From assembly GCF_900110345.1 (NCBI RefSeq), contig NZ_FODJ01000002.1, positions 264,049 through 328,048 on the forward strand: a stretch of 64,000 nucleotides of DNA. Reading direction: 5' to 3'. This DNA is from Amphibacillus marinus. Lineage in GTDB: Bacteria > Bacillota > Bacilli > Bacillales > Amphibacillaceae. The notes below the pieces were generated by a model. That model made no database searches and was not told the origin of the DNA. It was given only the letters and a program-made list of their open reading frames with translations. Below are positions 1 to 8,286 of the stretch, in pieces (within the stretch, counting starts at the first letter, position 1; every line of letters starts with the position of its first letter). A program made the translations under genes and the position numbers.

Positions 1-147
1 ATTTTGTGTCCTTGAATCCTTAGATATAGCAATCACATTTGATAGATTAAACATTTAAACAAGTAGATAGTATACCTTATTTATCAAAGATCCTAATCAA
101 TACAAATCGTTAATCATTTTTAATCAATTTTAATGAAAATAAAAAAC

Positions 148-177
148 ACCCTGTCCATGCTTTAACATGAACAAGGT
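148..177 (-). terminator. Intrinsic terminator of the 0.2-3.2 kb ABC operon
   Basis: Read on the minus strand, arms built on ACC/TGT/CATG pair around a short loop and are followed by a run of T (TTTTTTATTTT). It lies just past the stop codon of the ABC permease gene, so it should end that four-gene transcript. Confidence 0.8.
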
Positions 178-187
178 ATTTAGCACG

Positions 188-1327
188 TTATCCTCTTGCC
201 GCTGCGATAAAACGACGATAGCTGAGGACAGCTATTAAAAAGCCTAGCAATGCATAGAGAAGTAATATTAAAATATTTAATAAGACATCAGCTAGGTTGC
301 CCCCATAGATCATGATTTCTAAAAAACCGTCTTGGGCCCAATATTGGGGTAAGAAGAGACCAAGACGTTGAATAAAGCGAGGTAGAAATTCTGTCGGCAT
401 CCACAATCCACCAATCATCGCGCCACCCAATGCAATGATTTGAGTGATCCCGATCCCCATATTCTCATTTTTGGTCAAGACACTTAGCGTCATTCCCCAA
501 CTCGTTGTAATCATTGCTAAGGCAATTGCGAGCACAGTAATGGCGAGCAAGTTGCCTAAATTGACGTTGTAAACAAAATAACCAAACGTAAGTAACGCAG
601 TAATTTGAGCAAGGACAATCAGGATATATGGTACCCACTTGCCAATGAGATATTGATACTTTGTCAACGGTGTACTGGTTAAGCGCGCGACTAGCCCGCT
701 ATTCAAATCCTTCACAAAGCTAATGGCCATACTAATCATAATGTAAAAGGTGAACATAACTGTGTAGCCTGGAATAATATGTGAAATAGCATCGTAGCCA
801 TCATCTACCGCTACATACTCTTCGACAATCTCAATTGCTGGTGTTAAAGCAGCATCTGCATCTACCCCTACTTCTTCAAGGGTCGCTCGTAACTGCTGCT
901 CTTGAAAAGAATAGCTTACATTTTCAATTAAGGCACGAATAGGTGAGATACTATCTTCATTAATTGGATTATAGTGAAAATAGATCGGATTATTAGCGCC
1001 AATTATGAGTTGCTCCTCGAACCCGTCTGGTAGGTAGAGGACGGTACTAATATCACCAGCTTCCAAGTCAGCGATAGCAGTAGCGAGACTCTCCTGTTCC
1101 TCTAACTGAAAGCTATCACTAACACCGAGTGCTTGAATGAACTGCTCACTTAGCTCAGATTGGTCTTCATTTACATAGGGAATCTCAAAAGTTATCTCAG
1201 TACCTTGATTATCAAAAATAAAGCCGAACAAGACAATGAATACAATTGGTAGGATTAGCATCCAGAATACCAAACCCTTATCTTTTAAATTCTTTTTTAA
1301 TTCAAATTTTATTAATCCTGTAATCAT
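188..1327 (-). CDS. ABC-2 type transporter permease
   Basis: This 379-residue membrane protein is the translocation subunit of an ABC exporter. One membrane segment lies near residues 20-38. A large extracytoplasmic domain of about 150 residues follows, and five or so further segments fill residues 190-375. This is the ABC2_membrane_3 arrangement. The ATG lies 15 bases past the stop of the ATPase gene and follows AAAGGGG. The partner ATPase, a winged-helix regulator and a small membrane protein precede it in the same operon. The substrate cannot be read from sequence; such sets often export drugs or peptides. It is the last gene before a terminator. Confidence 0.85.
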   Translation of the reverse strand: MITGLIKFELKKNLKDKGLVFWMLILPIVFIVLFGFIFDNQGTEITFEIPYVNEDQSELSEQFIQALGVSDSFQLEEQESLATAIADLEAGDISTVLYLPDGFEEQLIIGANNPIYFHYNPINEDSISPIRALIENVSYSFQEQQLRATLEEVGVDADAALTPAIEIVEEYVAVDDGYDAISHIIPGYTVMFTFYIMISMAISFVKDLNSGLVARLTSTPLTKYQYLIGKWVPYILIVLAQITALLTFGYFVYNVNLGNLLAITVLAIALAMITTSWGMTLSVLTKNENMGIGITQIIALGGAMIGGLWMPTEFLPRFIQRLGLFLPQYWAQDGFLEIMIYGGNLADVLLNILILLLYALLGFLIAVLSYRRFIAAARG

Positions 1328-1342
1328 TAAGCCTACCCCTTT

Positions 1343-2263
1343 CTACTCGTTATGATCGCGTAATGATGAACCTGTTAAGCTTAGAAAGATATCCTCTAAA
1401 TTAGATTGACTTATTTCCAGTTGCTCTACTACCAGGTTACTTGTTTGTAACGCTGAAGAGATTTGCTGTAACGTTTGCAAAGGGGTCTCTGTTTCGACAG
1501 TAAAGCCACCTTTTTGTTCATGAACAAGCCCGTATTGTGCCAAGTTATCAGCACTAAGATCAGCACCTTTGACAAACACAGATGATTTCGTGTGCCGTTT
1601 GCGAATTGCCGTTAATGAACCTGCTTCTACAACTTGACCTTCATCAATTAGCGCAAGCTCATCACATAATGTTTGAATTTCTTCCATGTAATGACTGGAA
1701 TAAATGATTGTTGTCCCACTAGCCTTGAGCGACCGAATCAGCTCAAAGATATAGTTCCGTGATTGCGGATCAACACCTACTGTCGGTTCATCCATAATGA
1801 GCAGCTCAGGCTGATGTAACAAAGCCACACCAATATTAATTCTCCTCTTCATCCCACCAGAATAGGTATGAATTAAATCTTTTCTCCGATTAGTTAAACC
1901 AACCTGCGCAAGCACCTGTGCAACCCGCTCTTTTAATGTTGACCCACTAAGTCCATACATTCGACCAAAGAACATTAAATTATCCTGGGCGGAAAGGGTT
2001 GGTTCTAAACTAATTTCCTGTGACACATAGCCAATTTTTCTTTGGATTGCTGGGAGGTTCCTATTAAGCTTTTGGTTATCAACGACGACATCCCCACTGT
2101 AATCGAGAATAACGCCAGTGATAATCTTCATTAAGGTTGACTTCCCAGCCCCATTTGGTCCAAGCAAGCCATAACAGCTTTGGGAAGGGATTGTTAAGCT
2201 AATATCTTCTAAAGCTTGCTTCTTACCAAAGGTTTTACTTACCTTTTCAATTTTTATCTCCAT
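1343..2263 (-). CDS. ABC transporter ATP-binding protein
   Basis: ATPase subunit of about 306 residues that powers the adjacent ABC-2 permease. Walker A GPNGAGKST is near residue 35, the signature YSGGMKRR near 135 and Walker B LLIMDEPTVGVD near 154. A C-terminal extension of about 80 residues is typical of drug-exporter ATPases of the DrrA/NatA type. A longer frame starts 21 bases upstream, but the ATG at 2263 has AAAGGA at a workable distance and lets the N-terminus begin in the usual way. The gene overlaps the end of the regulator gene by 17 bases, which suggests translational coupling. Substrate unknown. Confidence 0.87.
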   Translation of the reverse strand: MEIKIEKVSKTFGKKQALEDISLTIPSQSCYGLLGPNGAGKSTLMKIITGVILDYSGDVVVDNQKLNRNLPAIQRKIGYVSQEISLEPTLSAQDNLMFFGRMYGLSGSTLKERVAQVLAQVGLTNRRKDLIHTYSGGMKRRINIGVALLHQPELLIMDEPTVGVDPQSRNYIFELIRSLKASGTTIIYSSHYMEEIQTLCDELALIDEGQVVEAGSLTAIRKRHTKSSVFVKGADLSADNLAQYGLVHEQKGGFTVETETPLQTLQQISSALQTSNLVVEQLEISQSNLEDIFLSLTGSSLRDHNE

Positions 2264-2573
2264 GATTGTCACGTTCCTTTCCATACAGCATTTCTTCTAA
2301 AGTTGCTAAATAATCAGCATAAGCATCTTTTCCTTCATTCGTCAGCCTACAAAGTGTTCTTGGTTTACGGTTTTGAAAAAGCTTTGTTACGTCAAGATAG
2401 CCCGCTTCCTCTAGCTTGCGAATATGAGCACCTAAATTGCCATCACTTAAACCAAGCTGATCCTTCAAAAAGGAAAAATCGCCCTCTCCATAGGTCATCA
2501 GCAGGCTCATAATGCCTAATCGCGCCTTACCATGTATTAAATCATTTAATTTATTTAAAGGTTTATCGGTCAT
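2247..2573 (-). CDS. Winged-helix transcriptional regulator
   Basis: A 108-residue single-domain DNA-binding protein of the winged-helix type (HTH_34/MarR-like). A helix-turn-helix lies around residues 30-60 and includes LSDGNLGAHIRKLEEAGYL. A basic wing with NRKPRT follows near residues 68-75. It is the second gene of a four-gene operon and overlaps both neighbours. Regulators of this type next to ABC exporters usually repress their own operon. A perfect 12-base inverted repeat at the operon promoter (3182-3212) is the obvious candidate binding site. The effector is unknown. Confidence 0.8.
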   Translation of the reverse strand: MTDKPLNKLNDLIHGKARLGIMSLLMTYGEGDFSFLKDQLGLSDGNLGAHIRKLEEAGYLDVTKLFQNRKPRTLCRLTNEGKDAYADYLATLEEMLYGKERDNHGDKN

Positions 2574-3165
2574 TTTTCTGACTCCATTGCCTTAATACCC
2601 AGCCGGTAAATAAAATGCTCCCTCCACCAATAATAGCCGTTAATGCTGGATGGTATGGGGGAAAGAACAGGGCATTACCAGCTGCCAGAATAGCAAACCA
2701 ACACCCCATTAGGAAAATCTCCTTACCTAGCGCAATTCCAATAAACATATACATAACCGCAGTTACAATAATGGCATATAGACCAACATACTCGGGTTGA
2801 AACTGAAGGAAGTCGGTGACAATTAAGATGATAACCAAACTAGCTACTATTGAAAAACCAATAAATCCCCGCTGTAATTGTTGCTCAACGACTTTTGGTA
2901 ACGGGCTTCTTTGTGATTGACGGAAAGAAGTATAGAAGGTTAGCATCATGCCAAGCGCACCAAGTGCACTCCAAATCCAGTGTAGAATTGCTCCATAGCC
3001 AATTGCTTCGGCACCGTAGCCAATTATCCAAATCGTACCCCAGATAATAAAATATGGACTTGCTTCGGCTGCACTATTTCTCGTTTTAGTCGTTAAATGT
3101 TTAATATAGTTCAAATCATCAAATGCTTGCTTCTGGTTTGTGGTTGTAAAATCATTCTTTGACAA
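2563..3165 (-). CDS. Hypothetical membrane protein of an ABC/regulator operon
   Basis: A 200-residue protein with about five hydrophobic segments after a polar N-terminal 35 residues. I do not recognise a named family. It is the first gene of the operon. It starts with TTG, supported by GGAGG ten bases upstream, and overlaps the regulator gene by 11 bases. Similar small membrane proteins accompany winged-helix/ABC exporter sets in other Bacillaceae and may sense membrane conditions, which is inference only. Confidence 0.75.
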   Translation of the reverse strand: MSKNDFTTTNQKQAFDDLNYIKHLTTKTRNSAAEASPYFIIWGTIWIIGYGAEAIGYGAILHWIWSALGALGMMLTFYTSFRQSQRSPLPKVVEQQLQRGFIGFSIVASLVIILIVTDFLQFQPEYVGLYAIIVTAVMYMFIGIALGKEIFLMGCWFAILAAGNALFFPPYHPALTAIIGGGSILFTGWVLRQWSQKNDR

Positions 3166-3181
3166 TTTTATAATACCTCCT

Positions 3182-3212
3182 GTATAGTACTCTATAATAC
3201 AGAGTACTATAC
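3182..3212 (-). promoter_or_regulatory. Operator: perfect 12-base inverted repeat at the ABC/regulator operon promoter
   Basis: GTATAGTACTCT and its exact complement AGAGTACTATAC are separated by seven bases. On the minus strand a -10-like TATAGT overlaps the distal arm, with TTACTT 16 bases upstream as a possible -35. The repeat ends just before the Shine-Dalgarno of the first gene. Position and symmetry fit a repressor operator for the winged-helix protein encoded in the operon. Confidence 0.7.
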
Positions 3213-3245
3213 AATAAAGTGAGAAGCAAGTAATAATTGCTTCTT

Positions 3246-3350
3246 AGGGAAGTAGAGGCTATCACTAGTTAGCTGAGGCGATGCCTTCGGAAAGAGAGTC
3301 CATTGGCTGCAGGAACGAATCACTGTTGTAACCTTAATCGTTGTCCTGGT
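3246..3350 (+). ncRNA. Possible T-box leader remnant (stem I only)
   Basis: This stretch holds, in the right order, short signatures of a T-box stem I: GAAGTAG, AAAGAGAGT, then GGCTGCAGGAA. The specifier strand is not clear, and the antiterminator T-box sequence (AGGGTGGNACCGCG) is absent before the next gene, a CPBP protease with no link to amino acids. If real, it is a truncated relic. Covariance modelling is needed, so confidence is low. Confidence 0.25.
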
Positions 3351-3489
3351 GATCGACTATCATTTTCTTAATGTTCGTATATTCATCTCTTATCAGTAAT
3401 TATGAAATTGATTCACTTACCAAATAAAAGCGTTTATAATAAACTATAATTTCACTTTCATAAATCATTATAGAAGGAGACGTTTTTCC

Positions 3490-4296
3490 ATGCGTAAACA
3501 TATTAGACATTTTATCCTTTTCTCATATCTTATGTTCTTCTTGTTTATTGGACTAATAGGGATGGTCATGTATCTTTTAAATATGCCCTCATTGGGAACT
3601 TTCCTACAGACTGTTTCAGCATGGTCACCCACCTTTGTCTTTCTCATTATGTTTAAGAGGATCTATCCAGCAGATAGCAGGCTTCGTTTTATTCAAGAGC
3701 AGTTTTCGGTCAAGGTAGAACCTCGCATCTTACTAGTATCTATTCTGTTACCATTAATGGTCTTCTTAGGTACTTTAGGCTTTGTCATCTTTTTTTATCA
3801 AATCCCTGTTAATCAACTTGTCATCACCTCTCCCGTTACCCTTTTATATATGTTACCTGTTCATTTGATTGCTGGCCCGCTTGGCGAGGAATTAGGCTGG
3901 CGCAGCTTTTTATCGATAGAACTCGAAAAGAAGTATAGTTTACTAGCATCAGCTGTGCGAGTTGGACTGATTTGGGGATTTTGGCATCTTCCTTTGTGGT
4001 TGGTTTCCGGCTTGGCATGGGGACCTTTACTCGTTTACGTTAGTAGCTTTTTAATTTCAATTGTTTGTTGCTCAATTATTATTGGCCTTTTATATAACAA
4101 ATGTCGCAATCTTTCAATTCCAATACTCGTTCATCTATTAAACAATTATTTAATCGGTCTGTTTACTTTTAATATGGTTGAACGACTTGCGATTTATGCT
4201 TTTTTCTATGTAATCGTGACCGTTAGCCTCATTTTGATTAATAAGCACAAACAATGTAGAGTAGGGTGTTCGCAAATAAAAAAAACACCTAAGTAA
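3490..4296 (+). CDS. CPBP family intramembrane metalloprotease
   Basis: A 268-residue multi-pass protein of the CPBP/CAAX-protease (Abi) family. The diagnostic motifs are present: EELGWR at about residues 133-138, FWH ending at H166, and HLLNN with H215. These supply the metal-binding Glu and His residues inside the membrane. Family members process prenylated or secreted peptides or give bacteriocin self-immunity; the target here is unknown. The ATG follows AGAAGGAGA at good spacing. It is a single gene, and its stop codon lies inside a bidirectional terminator shared with the convergent hydrolase gene. Confidence 0.85.
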   Translation: MRKHIRHFILFSYLMFFLFIGLIGMVMYLLNMPSLGTFLQTVSAWSPTFVFLIMFKRIYPADSRLRFIQEQFSVKVEPRILLVSILLPLMVFLGTLGFVIFFYQIPVNQLVITSPVTLLYMLPVHLIAGPLGEELGWRSFLSIELEKKYSLLASAVRVGLIWGFWHLPLWLVSGLAWGPLLVYVSSFLISIVCCSIIIGLLYNKCRNLSIPILVHLLNNYLIGLFTFNMVERLAIYAFFYVIVTVSLILINKHKQCRVGCSQIKKTPK

Positions 4297-4323
4297 GGCT
4301 GCAAAAACCTTGCTAAGGTGTTT
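4283..4323. terminator. Bidirectional terminator
   Basis: AAACACCT pairs with AGGTGTTT, and an inner AAGG pairs with CCTT. On the minus strand it is followed by eight T, so it should end the convergent hydrolase transcript. The same hairpin contains the stop codon of the CPBP protease gene on the plus strand. Confidence 0.8.
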
Positions 4324-4339
4324 CCATTACCCTAGGTAG

Positions 4340-4894
4340 CTATAACAAAGCGAGTAACTGCTTGGTAGTTAGAACGGTGGCAAATTCATTATGAAGCGTT
4401 GTTAAAGATACATGATGCACTGCCTCTGCATCAACATCATTACTAGTATGATCCTTAAGCGCAAAGGCAGCTGTCGCATCAGAAAGTAAATAAGTATCAT
4501 AACCAAAATTCCCACTCATTCTTGTCGTTGTCGATACGCAATGTGGTGTAGTCAATCCTACTATAATAACAGTTTTTATCATACGTTTATCTAAATAGGC
4601 TTTGAGATCTGTTCCAATAAAAGCACTGTTAACCTTTTTCTCGATCACTTTCTCACCATTTATTGGTTGGACCATTTCTTTAAATGCAAATCCGGCCCCA
4701 TGTTTGTAAAATCTTGAGTGTTCGCTGTCCGACTTGTGCTGAATATGAATAACTTCCCAGCCTTTTACACGCCAAACTTTTAACAGTCGTTTAATATTTG
4801 CTTCTGCTTCTGGATTATTTCGTTCTCCCCAGCTTGGATCATTGAACGCCTTCTGTACATCAATAATAATTAGCGCCTTGTTCTGCTCTTTCAT
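4340..4894 (-). CDS. Isochorismatase-like cysteine hydrolase
   Basis: A 184-residue cytoplasmic hydrolase of the isochorismatase/nicotinamidase superfamily. The catalytic triad is visible: Asp12 in IIIDVQ, Lys86 or Lys87 in EKKVNSAF and Cys119 in TTPHCVS. A longer frame with a hydrophobic N-terminus begins 78 bases upstream. I prefer the ATG at 4894 because AAAGGAGG lies eight bases before it and the family normally begins with a short polar stretch before the Asp strand. Many relatives have no known substrate, so a nicotinamidase function cannot be claimed. It is transcribed alone. Confidence 0.85.
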   Translation of the reverse strand: MKEQNKALIIIDVQKAFNDPSWGERNNPEAEANIKRLLKVWRVKGWEVIHIQHKSDSEHSRFYKHGAGFAFKEMVQPINGEKVIEKKVNSAFIGTDLKAYLDKRMIKTVIIVGLTTPHCVSTTTRMSGNFGYDTYLLSDATAAFALKDHTSNDVDAEAVHHVSLTTLHNEFATVLTTKQLLALL

Positions 4895-5059
4895 AAGTAC
4901 TGCCTCCTTTGCTTTTTCAACTATAACAATCGTACCAATAAGCAAGAAACTTATAATCGTCCAACTTTTCAAAAAGTGAATCCTTAATCAGTGGGTAATT
5001 TCTTCATGCCCACTTAGACTAGCATTTATTATAACAGGTTCCCTATGCTAAGACTGAAA

Positions 5060-5680
5060 TTAAGTTTTGCTATGGTAAGCCTTAATACCAAGCAACATCA
5101 CATCAATAGCATCAGTTAATATTACTGTTAATCGTTCAATAAGCGCTTCATTGTATACATCATCTAAGTAGGTACTACTTAGACCATGTAGCAGGTAAAA
5201 AAACATGCGGGTATGTTGCAGAGCCTCATCTTGCTTTAAACCTGGGACATTTCTTTCAATAGCTCTCTGCAAAGAATCAAGCAATTGGATGCGCAGTTCA
5301 TTTACTTTATATTTATAGTTTCGCTCCTTTAAATCAGCCCTCTCTCCAGCCTTAGTTAGGAAAATCTCGTACATACTTTTGTGTTCGAAGGCAAATCGGA
5401 TGTACGCAAGGCTAATACCTTTAATAATCGCATCTGGTTCTCCTTTACTCTCAATTAGCTTAAATCTATCTAAAAGAAGTGTGAGCGGCTCAATCGCCAA
5501 TTCATGCAAAAGACTCATTTTATTTTTATAATACAAGTATATCGTTGTATGCGAGCAGCCAGCTTTATCAGCAATTTCCCGCATCGTCACCGAATTAAAA
5601 TCACGCGTAGAGAACAATTCTTCTGTCGCTTTCAAAATTGCTTGCTGTGTCCGAATAGCTCGTTCTTGTCGTTTACTCAT
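5060..5680 (-). CDS. TetR/AcrR family transcriptional repressor
   Basis: A 206-residue regulator. The N-terminal 60 residues form the TetR helix-turn-helix (TMREIADKAGCSHTTIYLYY), and the rest is the ligand-binding helical domain. Its ATG overlaps the stop codon of the metallo-hydrolase gene by four bases (ATGA), so the two are translationally coupled. Two tandem palindromic operators stand at the shared promoter (6388-6433), which makes autorepression very likely. The ligand may be the substrate or product of the co-transcribed hydrolase, which is inference. Confidence 0.9.
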   Translation of the reverse strand: MSKRQERAIRTQQAILKATEELFSTRDFNSVTMREIADKAGCSHTTIYLYYKNKMSLLHELAIEPLTLLLDRFKLIESKGEPDAIIKGISLAYIRFAFEHKSMYEIFLTKAGERADLKERNYKYKVNELRIQLLDSLQRAIERNVPGLKQDEALQHTRMFFYLLHGLSSTYLDDVYNEALIERLTVILTDAIDVMLLGIKAYHSKT

Positions 5681-6366
5681 TTGATACCCTTACCCTTCTT
5701 TTTTTGTTTCCAGTCCAATAAATAATGGTCATATTGTTCAGCCGGTCGAACAACCTCACCACCGTGACAAGGGCTCACAGTATCAGGCTGTAATTGCTTA
5801 ACAATCGCCCCACTCTCCACGGCTTGATTCATGTAGGGTGTAAAGAGTGCATATGGACGCTTAAGCTGACCTTGTTTTGAGGTAAATAAATCACCACCAA
5901 TTAAAACACGATCGCCTTCATGATAATACACAACATGACCTGGTGAATGACCGGGCGTTAAGTATGGCCTTAAACCACTAATAACTGTAAGCTCCCCATC
6001 CTGCTCTGGCAATGGCGTAAGCTTTGCTTTCTCCACATAAGCGACAGCCTTCTTTCGTCCCGGATAGGCATGGTCACCAGCCAAGTAAGGAATCTCCTTT
6101 GCACTAGCGTACACTGGAAGTTGATAATCCTGACTAAGCATAGTTAATCCACCAATATGATCAGAATGACCATGTGTAAGTAAAATAGCTTTAATTGGAC
6201 CAATTTTCAAAGCTTCAACTTGCTTAATAACTTTTTTAGCCATCATCCCTATTCCAGCATCAATTAAAATAACACCATCCTCATCCCTTACCACCCAAAT
6301 GCTAATCGGAATGATGACCCGACTACTTAATTTCCAGACATGCTCCGATAATTGCATACAACGCAT
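5677..6366 (-). CDS. MBL-fold metallo-hydrolase
   Basis: A 229-residue enzyme with the metallo-beta-lactamase fold. The zinc motif HGHSDH is at residues 65-70, and further ligands lie in TPGHSPGH, GGDLF and SPCHGGE. It belongs to the glyoxalase-II/lactonase-like branch that hydrolyses thioesters, lactones or related esters; the substrate is not predictable. The ATG at 6366 follows AAAGGGGG. A longer frame would start inside the operator and is rejected. It is the first gene of a two-gene operon with the TetR regulator. Confidence 0.87.
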   Translation of the reverse strand: MRCMQLSEHVWKLSSRVIIPISIWVVRDEDGVILIDAGIGMMAKKVIKQVEALKIGPIKAILLTHGHSDHIGGLTMLSQDYQLPVYASAKEIPYLAGDHAYPGRKKAVAYVEKAKLTPLPEQDGELTVISGLRPYLTPGHSPGHVVYYHEGDRVLIGGDLFTSKQGQLKRPYALFTPYMNQAVESGAIVKQLQPDTVSPCHGGEVVRPAEQYDHYLLDWKQKKKGKGIK

Positions 6367-6387
6367 GTTTATTCCCCCTTTATTATT

Positions 6388-6433
6388 AAAACTAACCATT
6401 GGTTATATTAAATAATAACCAATGGTTAGTTTT
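6388..6433 (-). promoter_or_regulatory. Tandem TetR operators upstream of the metallo-hydrolase/TetR operon
   Basis: Two 19-base arms (6388-6406 and 6415-6433) are perfect reverse complements around an eight-base spacer. Each arm is itself nearly palindromic (TAACCATTGGTTA and TAACCAATGGTTA), giving two repressor sites about 27 bases apart. They sit just upstream of the ribosome-binding site of the first gene. The encoded TetR protein is the natural candidate ligand. Confidence 0.8.
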
Positions 6434-6805
6434 ATTGCAAACGATTTGTATTCTTGCCCTTAACAACGATACTGATAACGTTAAGTTCTAATTAAGCTTA
6501 GTCGCCTACTTGTGTTTTATATCATTGCAGTTGAATTAAGGTATACAATGTGATTTCCTGGCGATATAAGACTAAACCTAAAATACGACTGGAGCATTAA
6601 CAATACCTTATGAATTACCTGTTAGTGCAATTATCTTTACTTCAAGTAAATTTCTTATTAATCTTAAGTAAACGCTTTTCTGAATTTTCAGCCTTTTACA
6701 AGCTAGTGTGATGTATTTAGTGAATATTAGGCTAAATCCCACTTTTTAAGCGATACAACATACTTAAATGTGGCTTAACCTTAATAAAATAAAAGGAGGA
6801 GAAGA
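6434..6805. other. Intergenic region without recognised genes
   Basis: AT-rich stretch of about 370 bases between the TetR operator and the broken GyrI-like gene. I see no convincing ORF, RNA motif or repeat in it. A promoter for the downstream pseudogene may lie near its right end, before AAAGGAGG. Confidence 0.5.
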
Positions 6806-7160
6806 ATGAGCGACGCAAATGAAGTTACTATTAAAGGAGTTAAGGAGATTGGTGGGGATATTTAAAGCTAATGAGATATCAACAGAGGAAGATGGCTATT
6901 GGATCTGTCATGAGGTCAATGCCTTTGAGGCTATTCCTAATGGAATGGTTAGTCTAACCATTCCAGCTCAATAGTATGCCGTACTTCACTTTCAAGGCCA
7001 CGGATCAGGTATTGCCGATTCATATGGAGCCTTGCATAGATGGATTGCTGAAAAAGGCTACCAAAGGCAGCCAAAAAATTGGACACTTGAAATTTATTCT
7101 AGCTGGATTGAACCAGAGGATAATGTGGAGATATGCTACCCTATTTCGCAGGAAAACTAA
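6806..7160 (+). pseudogene. Broken GyrI-like effector-binding domain gene
   Basis: An ATG at 6806 with a good AAGGAGGAG opens a frame that stops after 19 codons. A second frame begins at about 6859. It encodes the recognisable C-terminal half of an AraC-effector/GyrI-like domain protein: LHFQGHGSGIADSY, RWIAEKGYQRQP, then EIYSSWIEPEDNVEICYPI. It is interrupted by TAG at 6972-6974, where the family has an ordinary residue in IPAxxYAVF. The N-terminal part is largely deleted. With one frame change, one nonsense codon and a deletion, the gene is probably dead. The intact family are small-molecule-binding regulator partners. Confidence 0.75.
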
Positions 7161-7182
7161 CTGTTAGCTTTATACCCGAGAG

Positions 7183-7216
7183 AATAGCCACCCGTTAAAC
7201 GTTACGGGTGGCTATT
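7183..7216 (+). terminator. Hairpin after the GyrI-like pseudogene
   Basis: A perfect 13-base stem (AATAGCCACCCGT with its complement) and an eight-base loop lie 22 bases past the pseudogene stop codon and just before the convergent oxidoreductase stop. The following T run is weak, but position and strength fit a terminator usable in both directions. Confidence 0.65.
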
Positions 7217-7271
7217 TGGTTATATACGGCTTTTACAAACGCCAGCATGCTAAGTATGACTTATTATTATA

Positions 7272-8261
7272 TTACGACTGATCAGCCGCAAAGACTAACC
7301 CAGCGCTCACTTTTGCTTGATCAACTAATTCCATGACAATTTGACTATGCTCAAGCATTGCTGCTGCCTTATCATAATTGAGCTCATCAATAATCTGATT
7401 AAAATAATAGAACTCTTCATACATCCGGTGCTGGTGTACGTTGTGATCAAAGATTTCTCTCGAACCGTCATTGCTAATCTTTTCAAAAGTTGCACAGATG
7501 CTGGTCGGTCCTTTAACGAGAATACTTCCTTTATTACCTTGAATAGTAGTTTGAACGGGAGCTGAACAATCCTTAGCTCCTACACAAACGACCTTGAAAT
7601 TAGTATAATCAAGAACGAGAATGCCTGATGTATCAATACCCCGTTCCATATTAGCTAAATACTGGACTGTAGCTGGCTTACCAAAGATTCCTACAACGAA
7701 GTGCAGATTATAAACATTTAAATCCATTAGGGCACCACCTGACATCGCTGGGTCAAAGGCGGGCAATACTTCGCCAGCTTTGAAGGCATCATAGCGGGAC
7801 GAGTATTGCGAATAATTACATTCCACAATTTTGATCTCTCCTAAATCTTTTACCTGCTCTCTTAATGTTCGATAATTAACGAGATATTGATTAGTAATTG
7901 CCTCTAGCAGAATAAGCCCCTTCTCAAGTGCCAGCTCTTTCAACTCCGTAAATTCCTGCAAATTAGATGTGAACGGTTTTTCACAAATGACATGCTTACC
8001 CTTAAGCAATGCTTCCTTTGTATATGCGTAGTGCAAATGGTTTGGCAAACAAATGTAAACAGTGTTAATCTCAGGATCATCTAAAAATGCTTGATAATTC
8101 GTATAGACCTGCTCAATACGATACGTATCCTGTAATTCTTTTAATAGCGATAGTCGAGACTCTCGCCCAACAATAGCTTTAAGTTCTACCTCTGGTAAAT
8201 CATTAATAAACGTTAGAAACTCTTTAACAATTTTCCCATTACCTACTATCCCAAGCTTCAT
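7272..8261 (-). CDS. Gfo/Idh/MocA family oxidoreductase
   Basis: A 329-residue NAD(P)-dependent dehydrogenase. The N-terminal Rossmann fold opens with LGIVGNGKI. The catalytic EKP motif is at residues 94-96, with Lys95. A C-terminal alpha/beta domain forms the sugar site. Family members oxidise inositols, sugars or sugar derivatives; the substrate is not evident. It lies 25 bases downstream of a second, only distantly similar member of the same family and is probably co-transcribed with it. Start ATG with AGGAGG. Confidence 0.85.
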   Translation of the reverse strand: MKLGIVGNGKIVKEFLTFINDLPEVELKAIVGRESRLSLLKELQDTYRIEQVYTNYQAFLDDPEINTVYICLPNHLHYAYTKEALLKGKHVICEKPFTSNLQEFTELKELALEKGLILLEAITNQYLVNYRTLREQVKDLGEIKIVECNYSQYSSRYDAFKAGEVLPAFDPAMSGGALMDLNVYNLHFVVGIFGKPATVQYLANMERGIDTSGILVLDYTNFKVVCVGAKDCSAPVQTTIQGNKGSILVKGPTSICATFEKISNDGSREIFDHNVHQHRMYEEFYYFNQIIDELNYDKAAAMLEHSQIVMELVDQAKVSAGLVFAADQS

Positions 8262-8286
8262 TTATGTAACCTCCTAGAATGATTAA

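Noticed and set aside
6976..7167. A 63-codon open frame in the GyrI-like region
   Set aside because: It is an out-of-frame reading of the pseudogene. The true frame shows clear family motifs.
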